From an uncultured Muribaculaceae bacterium (lineage in GTDB: Bacteria; Bacteroidota; Bacteroidia; Bacteroidales; Muribaculaceae), in contig CAJUAT010000028.1 of NCBI GenBank assembly GCA_910584525.1, positions 1-32,750 on the forward strand: DNA of 32,750 nt, in the 5' to 3' direction. The notes under the pieces are model-generated. The model made no database searches, was not told where the DNA came from, and saw only the letters and a list, made by a program, of their open reading frames with translations. Both the position numbers and the translations under genes were made by a program. This document shows, piece by piece, positions 1-8,143 of this stretch (position 1 is its first letter; each line of letters opens with the position of its first letter).

Positions 1-15
1 ATCGCCACCTTCAAG

Positions 16-43
16 AAGGGAATCCGAAAGGGTTCCCTTTTTT
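16..43 (+). terminator. Rho-independent terminator of an upstream gene
   Basis: Stem AAGGGAA/TTCCCTT with a 10-base loop is followed by a run of six T. It would end a plus-strand unit lying left of the window. Confidence 0.75.
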
Positions 44-48
44 CATTT

Positions 49-80
49 CGGGATTTATCGAGATTAATCGGGATTTATCG
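49..80. repeat. Short 10-bp-period repeat
   Basis: The 12-mer CGGGATTTATCG occurs at 49-60 and 69-80, with a related decamer (AGATTAATCG) between them. It sits between the terminator and the end of the minus-strand glycosyltransferase. No function can be assigned. Confidence 0.5.
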
Positions 81-106
81 GGGAGCGTGAGGAGCGCGGG
101 GGATTT

Positions 107-904
107 TCAGCTGAGGCGGCGGCGCAGGGCGCGGAGAAGGAAGCCGAGGTGCCGCAGGATGGTGGGGATGGTGCCGTAATAGGCGCTCATGATGTGGAAT
201 CGCTCCTTGAGGCTCGCTCGGTGGTTCCGGTCGGTCAACCCGTCGCTAAGATAGTCGATGGCCACCATGTTCAGGTTGATGTTCTTGCATGGATCTGCTT
301 TCTTCAGACAGCGCAGCGTCCATTCATAGTCGGCGCTGAACCGGTAAGAGGTGTTGTACTCAGGGGCTATTTCTTTGCTGACCATAAAGGCCTGGTGGCA
401 TACGAGCATCCCCTTGGCAAACGACTTGAAGGTGAGATGCGAAGGCGCTGAGAGATGTCGCGGACCAAGGATATGTCTTTCGGCATTAACAATCACGGTA
501 TCGGCATATACGATATGCGGATGGTCATTGGTATGTATGGCTCTGGCGTAAGCGGCGAGGGTGTCGCAAGAGTGCAGGGAGTCGCCGGCATTCAGGAAGA
601 GAAGATATTTTCCTCGAGCACGGGCCATACCTTTGTTCATGGCATCATAGAGCCCCTTGTCGGGTTCGGAGACCACTGACGAATCTGGCGACATCTCTCT
701 GATGAGGGCCACGGTATTGTCGGTGCTGGCGCCATCAACAACGATATGCTCGAAATTTCGGAACGACTGGTCGTTGAGCGACTCGAGGGTAGGGGCTATC
801 ACCGTGGCCGCATTGTAGGTGATGGTGATTACCGAAATAAGGGTATCGCACTCCTTCCTCTTAGCTGATATTGAGGGAGAGACTCTTGATTCCGCGTTTA
901 TCAT
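107..904 (-). CDS. Glycosyltransferase family 2 protein
   Basis: This is a single-domain GT-A fold transferase of about 265 residues, expected to move a sugar from a nucleotide-sugar donor to a surface glycan or lipid carrier; donor and acceptor cannot be read from sequence. Visible motifs are the N-terminal strand ISVITITYN, the nucleotide-binding VDGASTDNT, the EPDKGLYDAMNKG segment and the DXD-type metal site in LFLNAGDS. No membrane segment is evident. A longer reading from a TTG at 916 is possible, but the ATG at 904 is preferred. The gene is divergent from the ferredoxin gene and has no glycan-cluster neighbours, so it may act alone. Family assignment is secure, substrate unknown. Confidence 0.88.
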   Translation of the reverse strand: MINAESRVSPSISAKRKECDTLISVITITYNAATVIAPTLESLNDQSFRNFEHIVVDGASTDNTVALIREMSPDSSVVSEPDKGLYDAMNKGMARARGKYLLFLNAGDSLHSCDTLAAYARAIHTNDHPHIVYADTVIVNAERHILGPRHLSAPSHLTFKSFAKGMLVCHQAFMVSKEIAPEYNTSYRFSADYEWTLRCLKKADPCKNINLNMVAIDYLSDGLTDRNHRASLKERFHIMSAYYGTIPTILRHLGFLLRALRRRLS

Positions 905-936
905 GATATTTTTCAATAATAAAAAGTGGGTATTTT

Positions 937-968
937 TTTGTATGATTCAATAATAAGGGTTAAATTTG
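937..968 (+). promoter_or_regulatory. Bacteroidota-type promoter for the ferredoxin gene
   Basis: TTTG at 937-940, a 20-base spacer and TAAATTTG at 961-968 match the Bacteroidota primary sigma consensus exactly. Transcription should begin near 974, giving a leader of about 90 bases before the ATG at 1064. Confidence 0.8.
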
Positions 969-1063
969 CGCTGCAAAAAGGGCGAACGCGTTTTAATGGC
1001 GTAAAGGTATTAAAACTAAGTCGTAAAAACAAGGAACATCAATTAAAAAAAGCAAAAGACATC

Positions 1064-1231
1064 ATGGCTTATGTAATCACCGACCGCTGCATCGCATGCG
1101 GAACCTGCATTTCAGTATGTCCTGTAGAGGCCATCTCCGAGGGCGAGATCTACCACATCGATCCCGATACATGCATCAGCTGCGGCAGCTGCGCATCGGT
1201 ATGCCCCAACGATGCTATCGAAGAGGGATAA
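1064..1231 (+). CDS. Small 2[4Fe-4S] ferredoxin
   Basis: A 55-residue ferredoxin of the clostridial type, a soluble low-potential one-electron carrier. It has two CxxCxxCxxxCP motifs: Cys9, 12, 15, 19 and Cys37, 40, 43, 47. These would hold two cubane clusters by the usual crossed ligation. The open frame extends upstream to 926, but the ATG at 1064 lies after the promoter and leader and gives the normal family length. The gene stands alone between a promoter and a terminator, so it is monocistronic. Partner enzymes (for example pyruvate:ferredoxin oxidoreductase) are not in the window. Confidence 0.95.
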   Translation: MAYVITDRCIACGTCISVCPVEAISEGEIYHIDPDTCISCGSCASVCPNDAIEEG

Positions 1232-1250
1232 CCTTTACCGGTCACAACTA

Positions 1251-1282
1251 AAAGGGCTGTTCCGTTTCGGAGCGGCCTTTTT
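1251..1282 (+). terminator. Terminator downstream of the ferredoxin gene
   Basis: An imperfect stem (AAAGGGCTGTTCCG against CGGAGCGGCCTTT, loop TTT) ends in a T run. It lies 20 bases after the ferredoxin stop and 13 bases before the dut start, so dut needs its own promoter or read-through. Confidence 0.7.
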
Positions 1283-1294
1283 CAATAGCAATAT

Positions 1295-1735
1295 ATGGAA
1301 GGAAAGAAAGTAAAGATAAGCGCGGCATCGGGAGTAGAGCTTCCCGGATATGCCACAGGCGGGTCGGCAGGAATGGACCTGCGGGCTTGTCTTGCGGTAC
1401 CGGTGACATTGGCGCCGGGAGAGCGACGCCTGATCCCCACGGGCATACGCATAGCGCTGCCGGAGGGTTATGAGGCACAGATACGTCCACGATCCGGCCT
1501 GGCTTTGAATAAAGGGATTACAGTGCTTAACTCCCCGGGCACCATAGACTGCGACTATCGCGGCGAAATAGGTGTGATTCTCATTAATCTCGGAGAGGAA
1601 AACGTGGTCATAAATAATGGCGACAGGATAGCGCAGATGATAGTGGCGCCCTATACGTGTGTGACATGGCTTGAGACTGAAGACCTCGAGGCCACTGAGC
1701 GGGGCGCTGGAGGATTCGGTCATACCGGTCTATGA
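1295..1735 (+). CDS. dut: dUTP diphosphatase
   Basis: Hydrolyses dUTP to dUMP and pyrophosphate, keeping uracil out of DNA and feeding thymidylate synthesis; family members are trimeric, with active sites at subunit interfaces. All five motifs are visible in the 146 residues: AGMDLRA (25-31), RPRSGLA (64-70), the motif with GTIDCDYRGEI (82-92, catalytic Asp87 by analogy with E. coli Asp90), GDRIAQMI (109-116) and the P-loop-like RGAGGFGHTG (136-145). The length is normal. It is the first gene of a co-directional run with the TPR, DUF4292 and EnvC-like genes, an order familiar from other Bacteroidales. Confidence 0.97.
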   Translation: MEGKKVKISAASGVELPGYATGGSAGMDLRACLAVPVTLAPGERRLIPTGIRIALPEGYEAQIRPRSGLALNKGITVLNSPGTIDCDYRGEIGVILINLGEENVVINNGDRIAQMIVAPYTCVTWLETEDLEATERGAGGFGHTGL

Positions 1736-1787
1736 AACACACAGACGGATTCAGTTGTTATAATCCTGCTATAGAGTATAAGAGAAA

Positions 1788-3602
1788 TTGACGAAGAGAA
1801 ACATTATACTGACTACGGCTGTATTGGCGTTGTTTGCGTTGATGGCGACGGCTGCGTCCGGATCCAAAGGCGCGGGACGTGCCGACGCGGCCAAGTCGCG
1901 CTACTATTATTACGAGGGACTCAGGCAGGAGACCGAGGGGAATACCGATGCCGCGTATGAATGTTTCAAGCGGGCGTGGCGTCTTGATACGGAAAATCTG
2001 GAGGCAGGTTTCAAGCTCGGGGTGCTTCGCGGATCGCTGATGACAGCAAATATGCAGAGCGGCGACAGTCTCCGCGGCAGCCTGGCGCTGATGCGCAGGT
2101 TTGTCGACGCTTACCCCGCCGAGCTGTATGAGGGTATGCAATATGGCTATGCGGCCACGGAAGCCGAAGACAGCATGGAGAGCATAAGGGTTATGTCGCG
2201 ACTTGCCGACGAATACCCTGACCGGGGTATGATACTCCTCTTGCTGTCGCAGGCCTACCATAACAGCGGACATACTCCCGAGGCCGTGGAAGTGATGGAC
2301 CGTTACGAGAAACTCGAGGGGAAAAGCGCCGCTCTGAGCCTTCACAAGATGTCGATGATGCTCGAGAGTTCCGACACGGCCGGAGCCGTCCGCGAGGCCG
2401 ACAGACTGATAGCCACAGACCCAAAGAATCCCGACTTCCTGATTCTGAAGGGAAACCTTTACGATGCTGTCAGCAAGCCCGACTCGGCGGAGTATTACTA
2501 TCTTGCGGCGGAGGCGGTAGCCCCGGAGTCGGGCACTCCCAAGATGGCGCTCATGGAGACATACCATGCCAAGGGCGATTCCGCGGCTTACGACCGAAAG
2601 GCGTATGAGGCTCTGCTTACCGAAGACCTCGACCGCGACGAGAAGATACAGCTCTTAGGCATGTACATGCGTCATCTGATCATGGACCAGTCGTCGGCCG
2701 ACCGCGGGGCGCATCTCTTCGACGTGCTCCTGCAGCAATATCCTCACGATTGGGAAGTCCTGGAGTTCGCCTCCCGATATGCCGGATATCGCAAGAATTA
2801 TCCGCAGGCCGAAGAATACATAGGTTATGCCATCGACCAGAATCCCACCAACGAGCAGCTGTGGCGTCAGAAGATGTATATCCAGGTGAGTGCCGACGAT
2901 GCGGCCGGCGCCCTCAGAACTTATGAAGAGGCAGCCACGAAGATACCATTGTCGCGCGACTTGCGTGTTTACGGCGCAATGCTCATGCATCAGGCCAAGA
3001 ACTACTCCAAGTCGCTCGAGATATACCGCGGCGTGGTGGCCGACATAGATTCCGGACTGCATGCCGACACTCTTATGACGCTTAAGGATGTGCGCCGCGA
3101 CATAAGCATGGAGGAACTGAACATGCTCAGCGACGTATTGTCGGCGATGGGCGATGTGGCCATAAACCTGGGCGACACGACGGGCAGCTACCGCAATTAT
3201 ACCAACGCCCTGGAGATGAATCCCGACAATGCGCTGGCCGCCAACAACTTCGCCTATTTTTCGGCCATGCATGGCGGCGACCTTGACAGAGCGCTGCAGC
3301 TCAGCAGCCGTTCGCTGGAAGGCGAGAACGCCAACAACCCCACATATCTCGACACATATGCCTGGATTCTGTTTCTCAAGGGCGATTATGAGAAAGCCCG
3401 CGAAGTCCAGGCCAAGGCTGTGGAAATCATGGGCGACCATGGCGGCGACACTGAGGTCTACGAACATTACGGCGACATACTCGACAAGACCGGTGACAAA
3501 GCTGCCGCCATAGAGGCCTGGAAGAAGGCCCTCGACATAGATGACTCGCGGAACGACATACGCGAAAAAATTAAAAATGCGGAAAAGGAGACACAACAAT
3601 GA
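1788..3602 (+). CDS. Exported tetratricopeptide-repeat protein
   Basis: A 604-residue protein with a hydrophobic N-terminal export signal (roughly residues 3-25), then almost entirely TPR-like helical pairs. Clear units sit near the C terminus (for example around NPDNALAANNFAYFSAMHGG and later YLDTYAWILFLKGDYEKA). There is no lipobox cysteine, so a periplasmic location is inferred. The start is a TTG at 1788: an in-frame stop at 1779-1781 rules out anything earlier, and the next in-frame ATG (1842) would delete most of the signal. The 3' end overlaps the DUF4292 gene by an ATGA, implying translational coupling. TPR proteins are scaffolds; the partner is unknown, but the neighbours suggest envelope biogenesis. 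Confidence 0.88.
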   Translation: MTKRNIILTTAVLALFALMATAASGSKGAGRADAAKSRYYYYEGLRQETEGNTDAAYECFKRAWRLDTENLEAGFKLGVLRGSLMTANMQSGDSLRGSLALMRRFVDAYPAELYEGMQYGYAATEAEDSMESIRVMSRLADEYPDRGMILLLLSQAYHNSGHTPEAVEVMDRYEKLEGKSAALSLHKMSMMLESSDTAGAVREADRLIATDPKNPDFLILKGNLYDAVSKPDSAEYYYLAAEAVAPESGTPKMALMETYHAKGDSAAYDRKAYEALLTEDLDRDEKIQLLGMYMRHLIMDQSSADRGAHLFDVLLQQYPHDWEVLEFASRYAGYRKNYPQAEEYIGYAIDQNPTNEQLWRQKMYIQVSADDAAGALRTYEEAATKIPLSRDLRVYGAMLMHQAKNYSKSLEIYRGVVADIDSGLHADTLMTLKDVRRDISMEELNMLSDVLSAMGDVAINLGDTTGSYRNYTNALEMNPDNALAANNFAYFSAMHGGDLDRALQLSSRSLEGENANNPTYLDTYAWILFLKGDYEKAREVQAKAVEIMGDHGGDTEVYEHYGDILDKTGDKAAAIEAWKKALDIDDSRNDIREKIKNAEKETQQ

Positions 3603-4420
3603 AAGCCATTACATTGATAATACGAGGGATAGCGGTGTTTACGCTTGCCACGCTATGCGGCGCAGGGATGCTGTCGTCGTATGGCGCCACACAGCGTGAG
3701 GAGACTGAGACCCGTCTTGACGAAGAGGCCATGCGGATGGTAACCGACATACTCGCGAGATATGTGCCGTGGACCAAAGTGACGTTCGAAGGGAAGATAC
3801 GCTCTTCGGCGCTGCCGGTAAGCCCTACTGTGAAGATATATGCCGAGAACAGCGCTTACCTGCAGATTTCGTTGCGGGCACCCTTCCTCGGCGAGCTCGG
3901 TCGCGTGGAGGTCAGCACCGACAGTTGTCTGCTCGTCAACAAATGGAAGAAGACCTATTGTCTGGAGTCTATGCGCCACATCAACGAGATGTATCCCGGA
4001 GTGTTGGGCGATTTGCAGAGTCTGCTGTTGGGGCGCATAGTGATTCCCGGGAGCGGCGAATTGTCGCTTGAGAATCAGGGTAATGTGGAGTTGCGCCCTA
4101 CCGACAATGGCGAATGGCTGATACTCCCCCGGGAGCAATTGTGGGGCGGCAAAATCCGTTATGGCTATGTGGCCAACGCCATGGGACGCACCGCAGCATT
4201 CTATGGAATGATGGAGGAACGTCCCGAAAACCTCGAGATACGATATACATATCCCGGCAACAGCATGGACATGCAGGTAAAGCTGCATACGTCAAAAACG
4301 GATGTTGACGTAACGCTGGATTACAGCAGCATCCGGTGGGGCGGCACCCCCCTGTCGCCGATAAAGCTGTCGGGATATACGAGGATGGGTATTTATGATT
4401 TTGTGCGCAACATACGTTGA
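3599..4420 (+). CDS. DUF4292 family envelope protein
   Basis: A 273-residue protein with an N-terminal hydrophobic signal (about 1-29) and a mostly beta-rich body, as in Bacteroidota DUF4292 proteins, whose function is not established. A cysteine occurs at residue 20 (TLATLCGAG), but the residue before it is Leu, so it is not a convincing lipobox. It overlaps the TPR stop by four bases (ATGA) and runs to just before the EnvC-like gene, so these three are probably co-translated. The recurring TPR-DUF4292-EnvC order suggests a shared envelope role. The family call rests on recalled similarity and synteny. Confidence 0.78.
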   Translation: MKAITLIIRGIAVFTLATLCGAGMLSSYGATQREETETRLDEEAMRMVTDILARYVPWTKVTFEGKIRSSALPVSPTVKIYAENSAYLQISLRAPFLGELGRVEVSTDSCLLVNKWKKTYCLESMRHINEMYPGVLGDLQSLLLGRIVIPGSGELSLENQGNVELRPTDNGEWLILPREQLWGGKIRYGYVANAMGRTAAFYGMMEERPENLEIRYTYPGNSMDMQVKLHTSKTDVDVTLDYSSIRWGGTPLSPIKLSGYTRMGIYDFVRNIR

Positions 4421-4446
4421 AGCGCGATGACAATGGAGGAACGTTT

Positions 4447-6000
4447 ATGAGACTGAGGAGAGGAGCGGTAATAATACTTGCGGCGTTGCTGATGGCCGGA
4501 GGGATGGAAGGGGCTAAGCCCAGGAAGCGGAGCAAGAGCGCCGCGAAGCCACGCACGGAAAGCCGCGCCGACCTGCAACGACAGCAGAAAGCGGCCCAGA
4601 AGGAGATTGCCGAGACCAGACAGAAGATTGTCCAGAATGAGAAGGAGGTGTCGCGCACGCTTTCCGACCTGGGCAAACTGGAGGGTGACATCGCGGCGTC
4701 GCGTAAGCTCGTGGCCTCCTCGCGTCAGCAGGTCACCGCCCTTCAGTCGAGAATAACCGGCCTGCAAAGCAATATAACCGCCGGAGAGAAAGAACTGGCC
4801 CGGCTACGTGAGGAATATCTGAAGTCGGTGAAAGCCATCAGAGCCAAGAAAGGGGGTAATTCGGAACTCGTATACCTCTTTTCAGCCGGATCCTTGGGAG
4901 AGGGGCGCCGCCGTATGCGCTATTTGCGGGAGTTTCGCGAATGGCGCGACAGGCAGACCAGCGACATAAAGGCGAAGGTCAACGTGCTCAAGACGCAGAA
5001 AGAGCAGCTTACCACGAGCAAGCAGCAACACGACAAGGCTCTGGCCACGCAGCTTGCCGCCCAGAACAGTCTTGAGGGCCAGTATCGTCAGAAGGATGCG
5101 TTGGTCACGGAGTTGCGGGCCAACGGCGAGGCATTGCGCACGCATCTTGCCAAGAAGCAGGGAGAGGCCAACGCGTTGCGTAGCCGTGTGGCGGCACTGA
5201 TAGCCGCGGAGCAGGCCGAGGCGGAGCGTAAGGCTGCCGCCGAACGAGCCGCTGCCGAAAGAAAGGCTGCCGCACAGAGAGCCGCCGCGGAGAAGGCCGC
5301 TGCTGAAAAGGCTGCTGCTGAACGTGCCGCCGCCGAAAAGGCCGAAGCCGAGAAAGCCGCCGAAAAGAATGTGGCACGCCAGGAAAAGAAAACGAAGAAG
5401 AAAAAAGAGGAGCCGGCACGCCGCCAGACCGCCAGCGACACCAAGAGCAAAAAGCAGGAGGAGAAGCATAGCGGCGGCGAATATGCGCAGGCTCGCAAGC
5501 GTCGCCCGAAAAACGAGGAGTCGAAGGCATCGGCCCCCGCGAAAACACAGCCGCAGAAACCGGCACAGACCGCTGCCCCGGCAGCTTCCGGTTTCGCCTC
5601 GATGAAGGGTTCGCTGCCACGCCCGGTAAGCGGCGCATTCCGCGTGACAAGCTATTTTGGCGTGCATAGCCTCCCCGACCTCCCCGATGTGAAGTATGAC
5701 AATCCGGGTATTGACGCCGAAGTCGGACATGGCGCCTCGGCAGTAGCCGTGTATGGCGGCAAGGTGTCGGGTGTGTATATGATTCCCGGTTACGGAACGG
5801 TGGTTATCGTAAGCCACGGAAATTACTATACCGTCTACGGCAACCTGACGTCGGCGACGGTGAAGGTAGGCGATGTCGTCAAGCAGGGGCAGGGCGTGGG
5901 AAGCGTGGCCGACAGCGAGGATAATCCAGGCCATGGTCTCATACATTTCGAGGTATGGCATAACCGCGAGAAACAGAATCCCCTTTCATGGATACGGTAA
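4447..6000 (+). CDS. EnvC-like murein hydrolase activator with degenerate LytM domain
   Basis: A 517-residue exported protein: signal peptide (about 1-23), long coiled coil (about 35-260), an Ala/Glu/Lys-rich low-complexity stretch (about 258-310), a charged linker to about 390 and a C-terminal M23/LytM fold (about 395-517). Of the LytM zinc and catalytic residues only Asp423 and His500 remain. The first zinc histidine is Asn419 (NPGID), the middle catalytic histidine is Asn466 (VYGN) and the first His of HxH is Leu498 (LIH). E. coli EnvC is likewise non-catalytic and activates amidases under FtsEX control, so an activator role is inferred. The ATG at 4447 is chosen over the TTG at 4417 because GGAGGA lies at 4435-4440. 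It overlaps the next gene by 13 bases. Confidence 0.9.
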   Translation: MRLRRGAVIILAALLMAGGMEGAKPRKRSKSAAKPRTESRADLQRQQKAAQKEIAETRQKIVQNEKEVSRTLSDLGKLEGDIAASRKLVASSRQQVTALQSRITGLQSNITAGEKELARLREEYLKSVKAIRAKKGGNSELVYLFSAGSLGEGRRRMRYLREFREWRDRQTSDIKAKVNVLKTQKEQLTTSKQQHDKALATQLAAQNSLEGQYRQKDALVTELRANGEALRTHLAKKQGEANALRSRVAALIAAEQAEAERKAAAERAAAERKAAAQRAAAEKAAAEKAAAERAAAEKAEAEKAAEKNVARQEKKTKKKKEEPARRQTASDTKSKKQEEKHSGGEYAQARKRRPKNEESKASAPAKTQPQKPAQTAAPAASGFASMKGSLPRPVSGAFRVTSYFGVHSLPDLPDVKYDNPGIDAEVGHGASAVAVYGGKVSGVYMIPGYGTVVIVSHGNYYTVYGNLTSATVKVGDVVKQGQGVGSVADSEDNPGHGLIHFEVWHNREKQNPLSWIR

Positions 6001-6953
6001 CGATACGGCGCTACGACAATGCTCCCGGGAGCGACGACCTTGGAACGTGGAACCGTTTCGTGGCGTCGAGCCGCAACGGCACCTTCCTGTTCGACCGCGG
6101 GTATATGGACTATCACAGCGACCGTTTCACCGACTGCTCGTGGATGGTATTCAAAGGAGGGAGCCTCCGGGCGCTGCTTCCGGCCAACATCACGGCCGAC
6201 GGGGTGCTCCACAGCCATCAGGGACTGAGTTACGGCGGCTGGATACTTCCTGTGGGGCATGTTGACGGCGCCGAGCTGCTGGCGATATTTTCGGCAGCTG
6301 CGGAGGCTTGGCGTAATGCCGGCATCAGAGAGCTTGACTATAAGCCGGTGCCGGCGATATATCACCGTATGCCCGCCGACGATGACCTTTATGTACTCTA
6401 CAGGCTCGGCGCGGAGATGACGGGTTGCGGCCTGAGCACAAGCATCGACCTGCGTCAGCCGGTAACGTTCAGCCAGATGCAGCGGCGGCACCTGCGTAAA
6501 GCCTCGCAGCTCGACCATGAGATTGTGGAGAGCCGGGACACGGCACAATTCATGCGGCTGCTCGACAGCTGTCTGCAGGAGCGTCATGGCGTGAGGGCGG
6601 TGCATACTTCGCAGGAGATGCAGCTGCTGCGCGACCGTTTCCCTGACAACATACGTATCTTTCAGCTGATGGTTGCCGGCTCCGAAGAGCCACAGGCCGG
6701 CGTATGCGTATATGACACCGGCATAGTGGCGCACGCCCAGTATATAGCCACAACGCCCGCGGCAAGAAAACAGGATATGCTCTCGCTCCTTTTCCATCAC
6801 CTTATCACCCGCGTTTTCGCCGACCGGCGATATTTTGACTTCGGCATAAGCACCGAGGAGAACGGCGCCATCCTTAACGCGGGACTGCTCCGTCAGAAAG
6901 TGTCGTATGGAGGAGGCGGCACAGTATACACGCGCTTACGGCTCAGAATCTGA
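5988..6953 (+). CDS. GNAT-fold (FemAB-like) acyltransferase family protein
   Basis: A 321-residue soluble protein without a signal peptide. Length and layout (an N-terminal region with SRNGTFLFDRGYMDYHSDRF, then a second half with RHLRKA, ARKQDMLSLLFHHLI and FDFGISTEENG) resemble the double-GNAT proteins related to FemAB found next to envC-like genes in Bacteroidales. Such enzymes transfer acyl or aminoacyl groups; the substrate here is unknown. The start codon lies inside the EnvC-like gene (13-base overlap), indicating coupled translation. Its 3' end runs 11 bases into the convergent glycosyltransferase gene, leaving no room for a dedicated terminator. Confidence 0.75.
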   Translation: MDTVTIRRYDNAPGSDDLGTWNRFVASSRNGTFLFDRGYMDYHSDRFTDCSWMVFKGGSLRALLPANITADGVLHSHQGLSYGGWILPVGHVDGAELLAIFSAAAEAWRNAGIRELDYKPVPAIYHRMPADDDLYVLYRLGAEMTGCGLSTSIDLRQPVTFSQMQRRHLRKASQLDHEIVESRDTAQFMRLLDSCLQERHGVRAVHTSQEMQLLRDRFPDNIRIFQLMVAGSEEPQAGVCVYDTGIVAHAQYIATTPAARKQDMLSLLFHHLITRVFADRRYFDFGISTEENGAILNAGLLRQKVSYGGGGTVYTRLRLRI

Positions 6954-7944
6954 TACCCTTAAGAAACGAACTCTTTAGTTTTCTGAGAATATATCTGCCG
7001 GGAGCCGATGCCGACAGGATGAGGTATATGCGTATTTTTGTGCCGGCGCGGCGGCTGTTGTCGCGACACAGGTTGCGCAGCACCTGCAGACGCTCCCGGG
7101 TGAAGTCGTGCAGCAGCAACGACGACAGATACAGCAGCCTGCCGCGTATGGCCATGTCTGTTTCGGCGTTCTCTATGCGGTATAATGCCGAGAGGTCGGT
7201 GACGCATCTGGCCGCCTTGGCGTAGAAGTCGAAAAGATGACCGGCGCGCCGATTGTTGGAGATGCCCTCCTGATTGTCGGCGGTATATGCCGAGGCGGTC
7301 AGGGGGAGATAGCCGAAATCGCCTTTTTGGCCGAGAGCAGCCACAAGAGGGAGATCCTCGCAGCCCCATTCCTTGCGTCGCAGCGCCGAGGGATTGTCGT
7401 GAAGCATGTCGATGACGGGTGCGTGCCGGAAAAGCATTGCCGATAGCAGAGGGAATGCGGAGCGGCAGCCGAGCACAGACGCCGTCATTTCCGGCCCCCG
7501 GATGTTACGTCGCCAGCATTCATACTTTGCGGCATTTGCCGACGATATGGCCACGCCGTCGGTGACGATATCCCAGTCGGACATCACGGCCACGTCGCCG
7601 GGATGGCTGTCGAGCCATTCAATCTGGTATTGCAGCCGCCGGGAGTCGCTCCAGACGTCATCGCCGGCACAGTCGGCAATATATTCGCCGCGACACGCAA
7701 GCATCGCACCGAAATAATTGTCGACCACACCTTTGTTGGGCTCCCGGGGCAGCATCCTCACAATCCCGGGATACCGGCGCGCGTAATCCTCGCATATCTG
7801 ACGGGTGCCGTCGGTGCTCCCGTCGTCGGCCACTACAATCTCGAAAGGGAAGGAGCAATGCTGCGACAGAATACTCTCCATCGCACGCCCCACGCTCCCG
7901 GCCTGGTTGTAGGTCAATAATATTATGCTCGCTTTCGGATTCAT
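6943..7944 (-). CDS. Glycosyltransferase family 2 protein
   Basis: A 333-residue GT-A type transferase. Motifs: SIILLTYNQ at the N terminus, VVADDGSTDGT in the nucleotide-binding loop and the metal-binding CAGDDVW. The rest fits the family that adds sugars to surface polysaccharide or glycoprotein glycans; there is no membrane segment. The ATG at 7944 is the natural start and lies about 30 bases from the fba promoter on the other strand, so the two genes are divergent. The 3' end overlaps the convergent GNAT gene by 11 bases. Donor and acceptor cannot be told. Confidence 0.88.
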   Translation of the reverse strand: MNPKASIILLTYNQAGSVGRAMESILSQHCSFPFEIVVADDGSTDGTRQICEDYARRYPGIVRMLPREPNKGVVDNYFGAMLACRGEYIADCAGDDVWSDSRRLQYQIEWLDSHPGDVAVMSDWDIVTDGVAISSANAAKYECWRRNIRGPEMTASVLGCRSAFPLLSAMLFRHAPVIDMLHDNPSALRRKEWGCEDLPLVAALGQKGDFGYLPLTASAYTADNQEGISNNRRAGHLFDFYAKAARCVTDLSALYRIENAETDMAIRGRLLYLSSLLLHDFTRERLQVLRNLCRDNSRRAGTKIRIYLILSASAPGRYILRKLKSSFLKGIRF

Positions 7945-7971
7945 GTCTTATATATGTAACTTTTCCGGCGT

Positions 7972-8002
7972 TTTGATATTTCATGAAAAATGCCTATTTT
8001 TG
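7972..8002 (+). promoter_or_regulatory. Bacteroidota-type promoter for fba
   Basis: TTTG at 7972-7975, a 19-base spacer and TATTTTTG at 7995-8002 form a consensus promoter. Transcription should start near 8008, leaving a leader of about 135 bases before the aldolase ATG. Confidence 0.82.
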
Positions 8003-8007
8003 CACTC

Positions 8008-8143
8008 TGAATAAGAGAACCGACGCCGGAGAAAGGTGATGCGGAAGTGGTTACCCCAAAAAACGTTAATGATATAACCAATGGCGGCTTAAGCCGTTGA
8101 ATAAATAGGAAACAGAATAAATAGGAAACCCAAATATACAACC
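8008..8143 (+). promoter_or_regulatory. fba 5' leader with a palindrome and a 15-bp direct repeat
   Basis: The leader contains a perfect 12-bp palindrome CGGCTTAAGCCG (8085-8096). Directly after it the 15-mer GAATAAATAGGAAAC occurs twice (8099-8113 and 8115-8129, 16-bp period). The second copy ends 14 bases before the ATG, so the repeat covers the region where ribosomes load. A regulatory role is inference. Confidence 0.55.

Noticed and set aside
2655..3599. 314-codon minus-strand frame opposite the TPR gene
   Set aside because: It is a mirror of the TPR coding sequence with no ribosome site, promoter or protein similarity.
4882..5961. 359-codon minus-strand frame opposite the EnvC-like gene
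   Set aside because: Its Gly/Leu/Arg-rich composition is the reverse complement of the Ala/Glu/Lys coiled-coil codons and shows no domain.
5588..6000. Active M23 endopeptidase
   Set aside because: Both catalytic histidines and one zinc histidine are replaced, so an activator role is more likely than peptidase activity.
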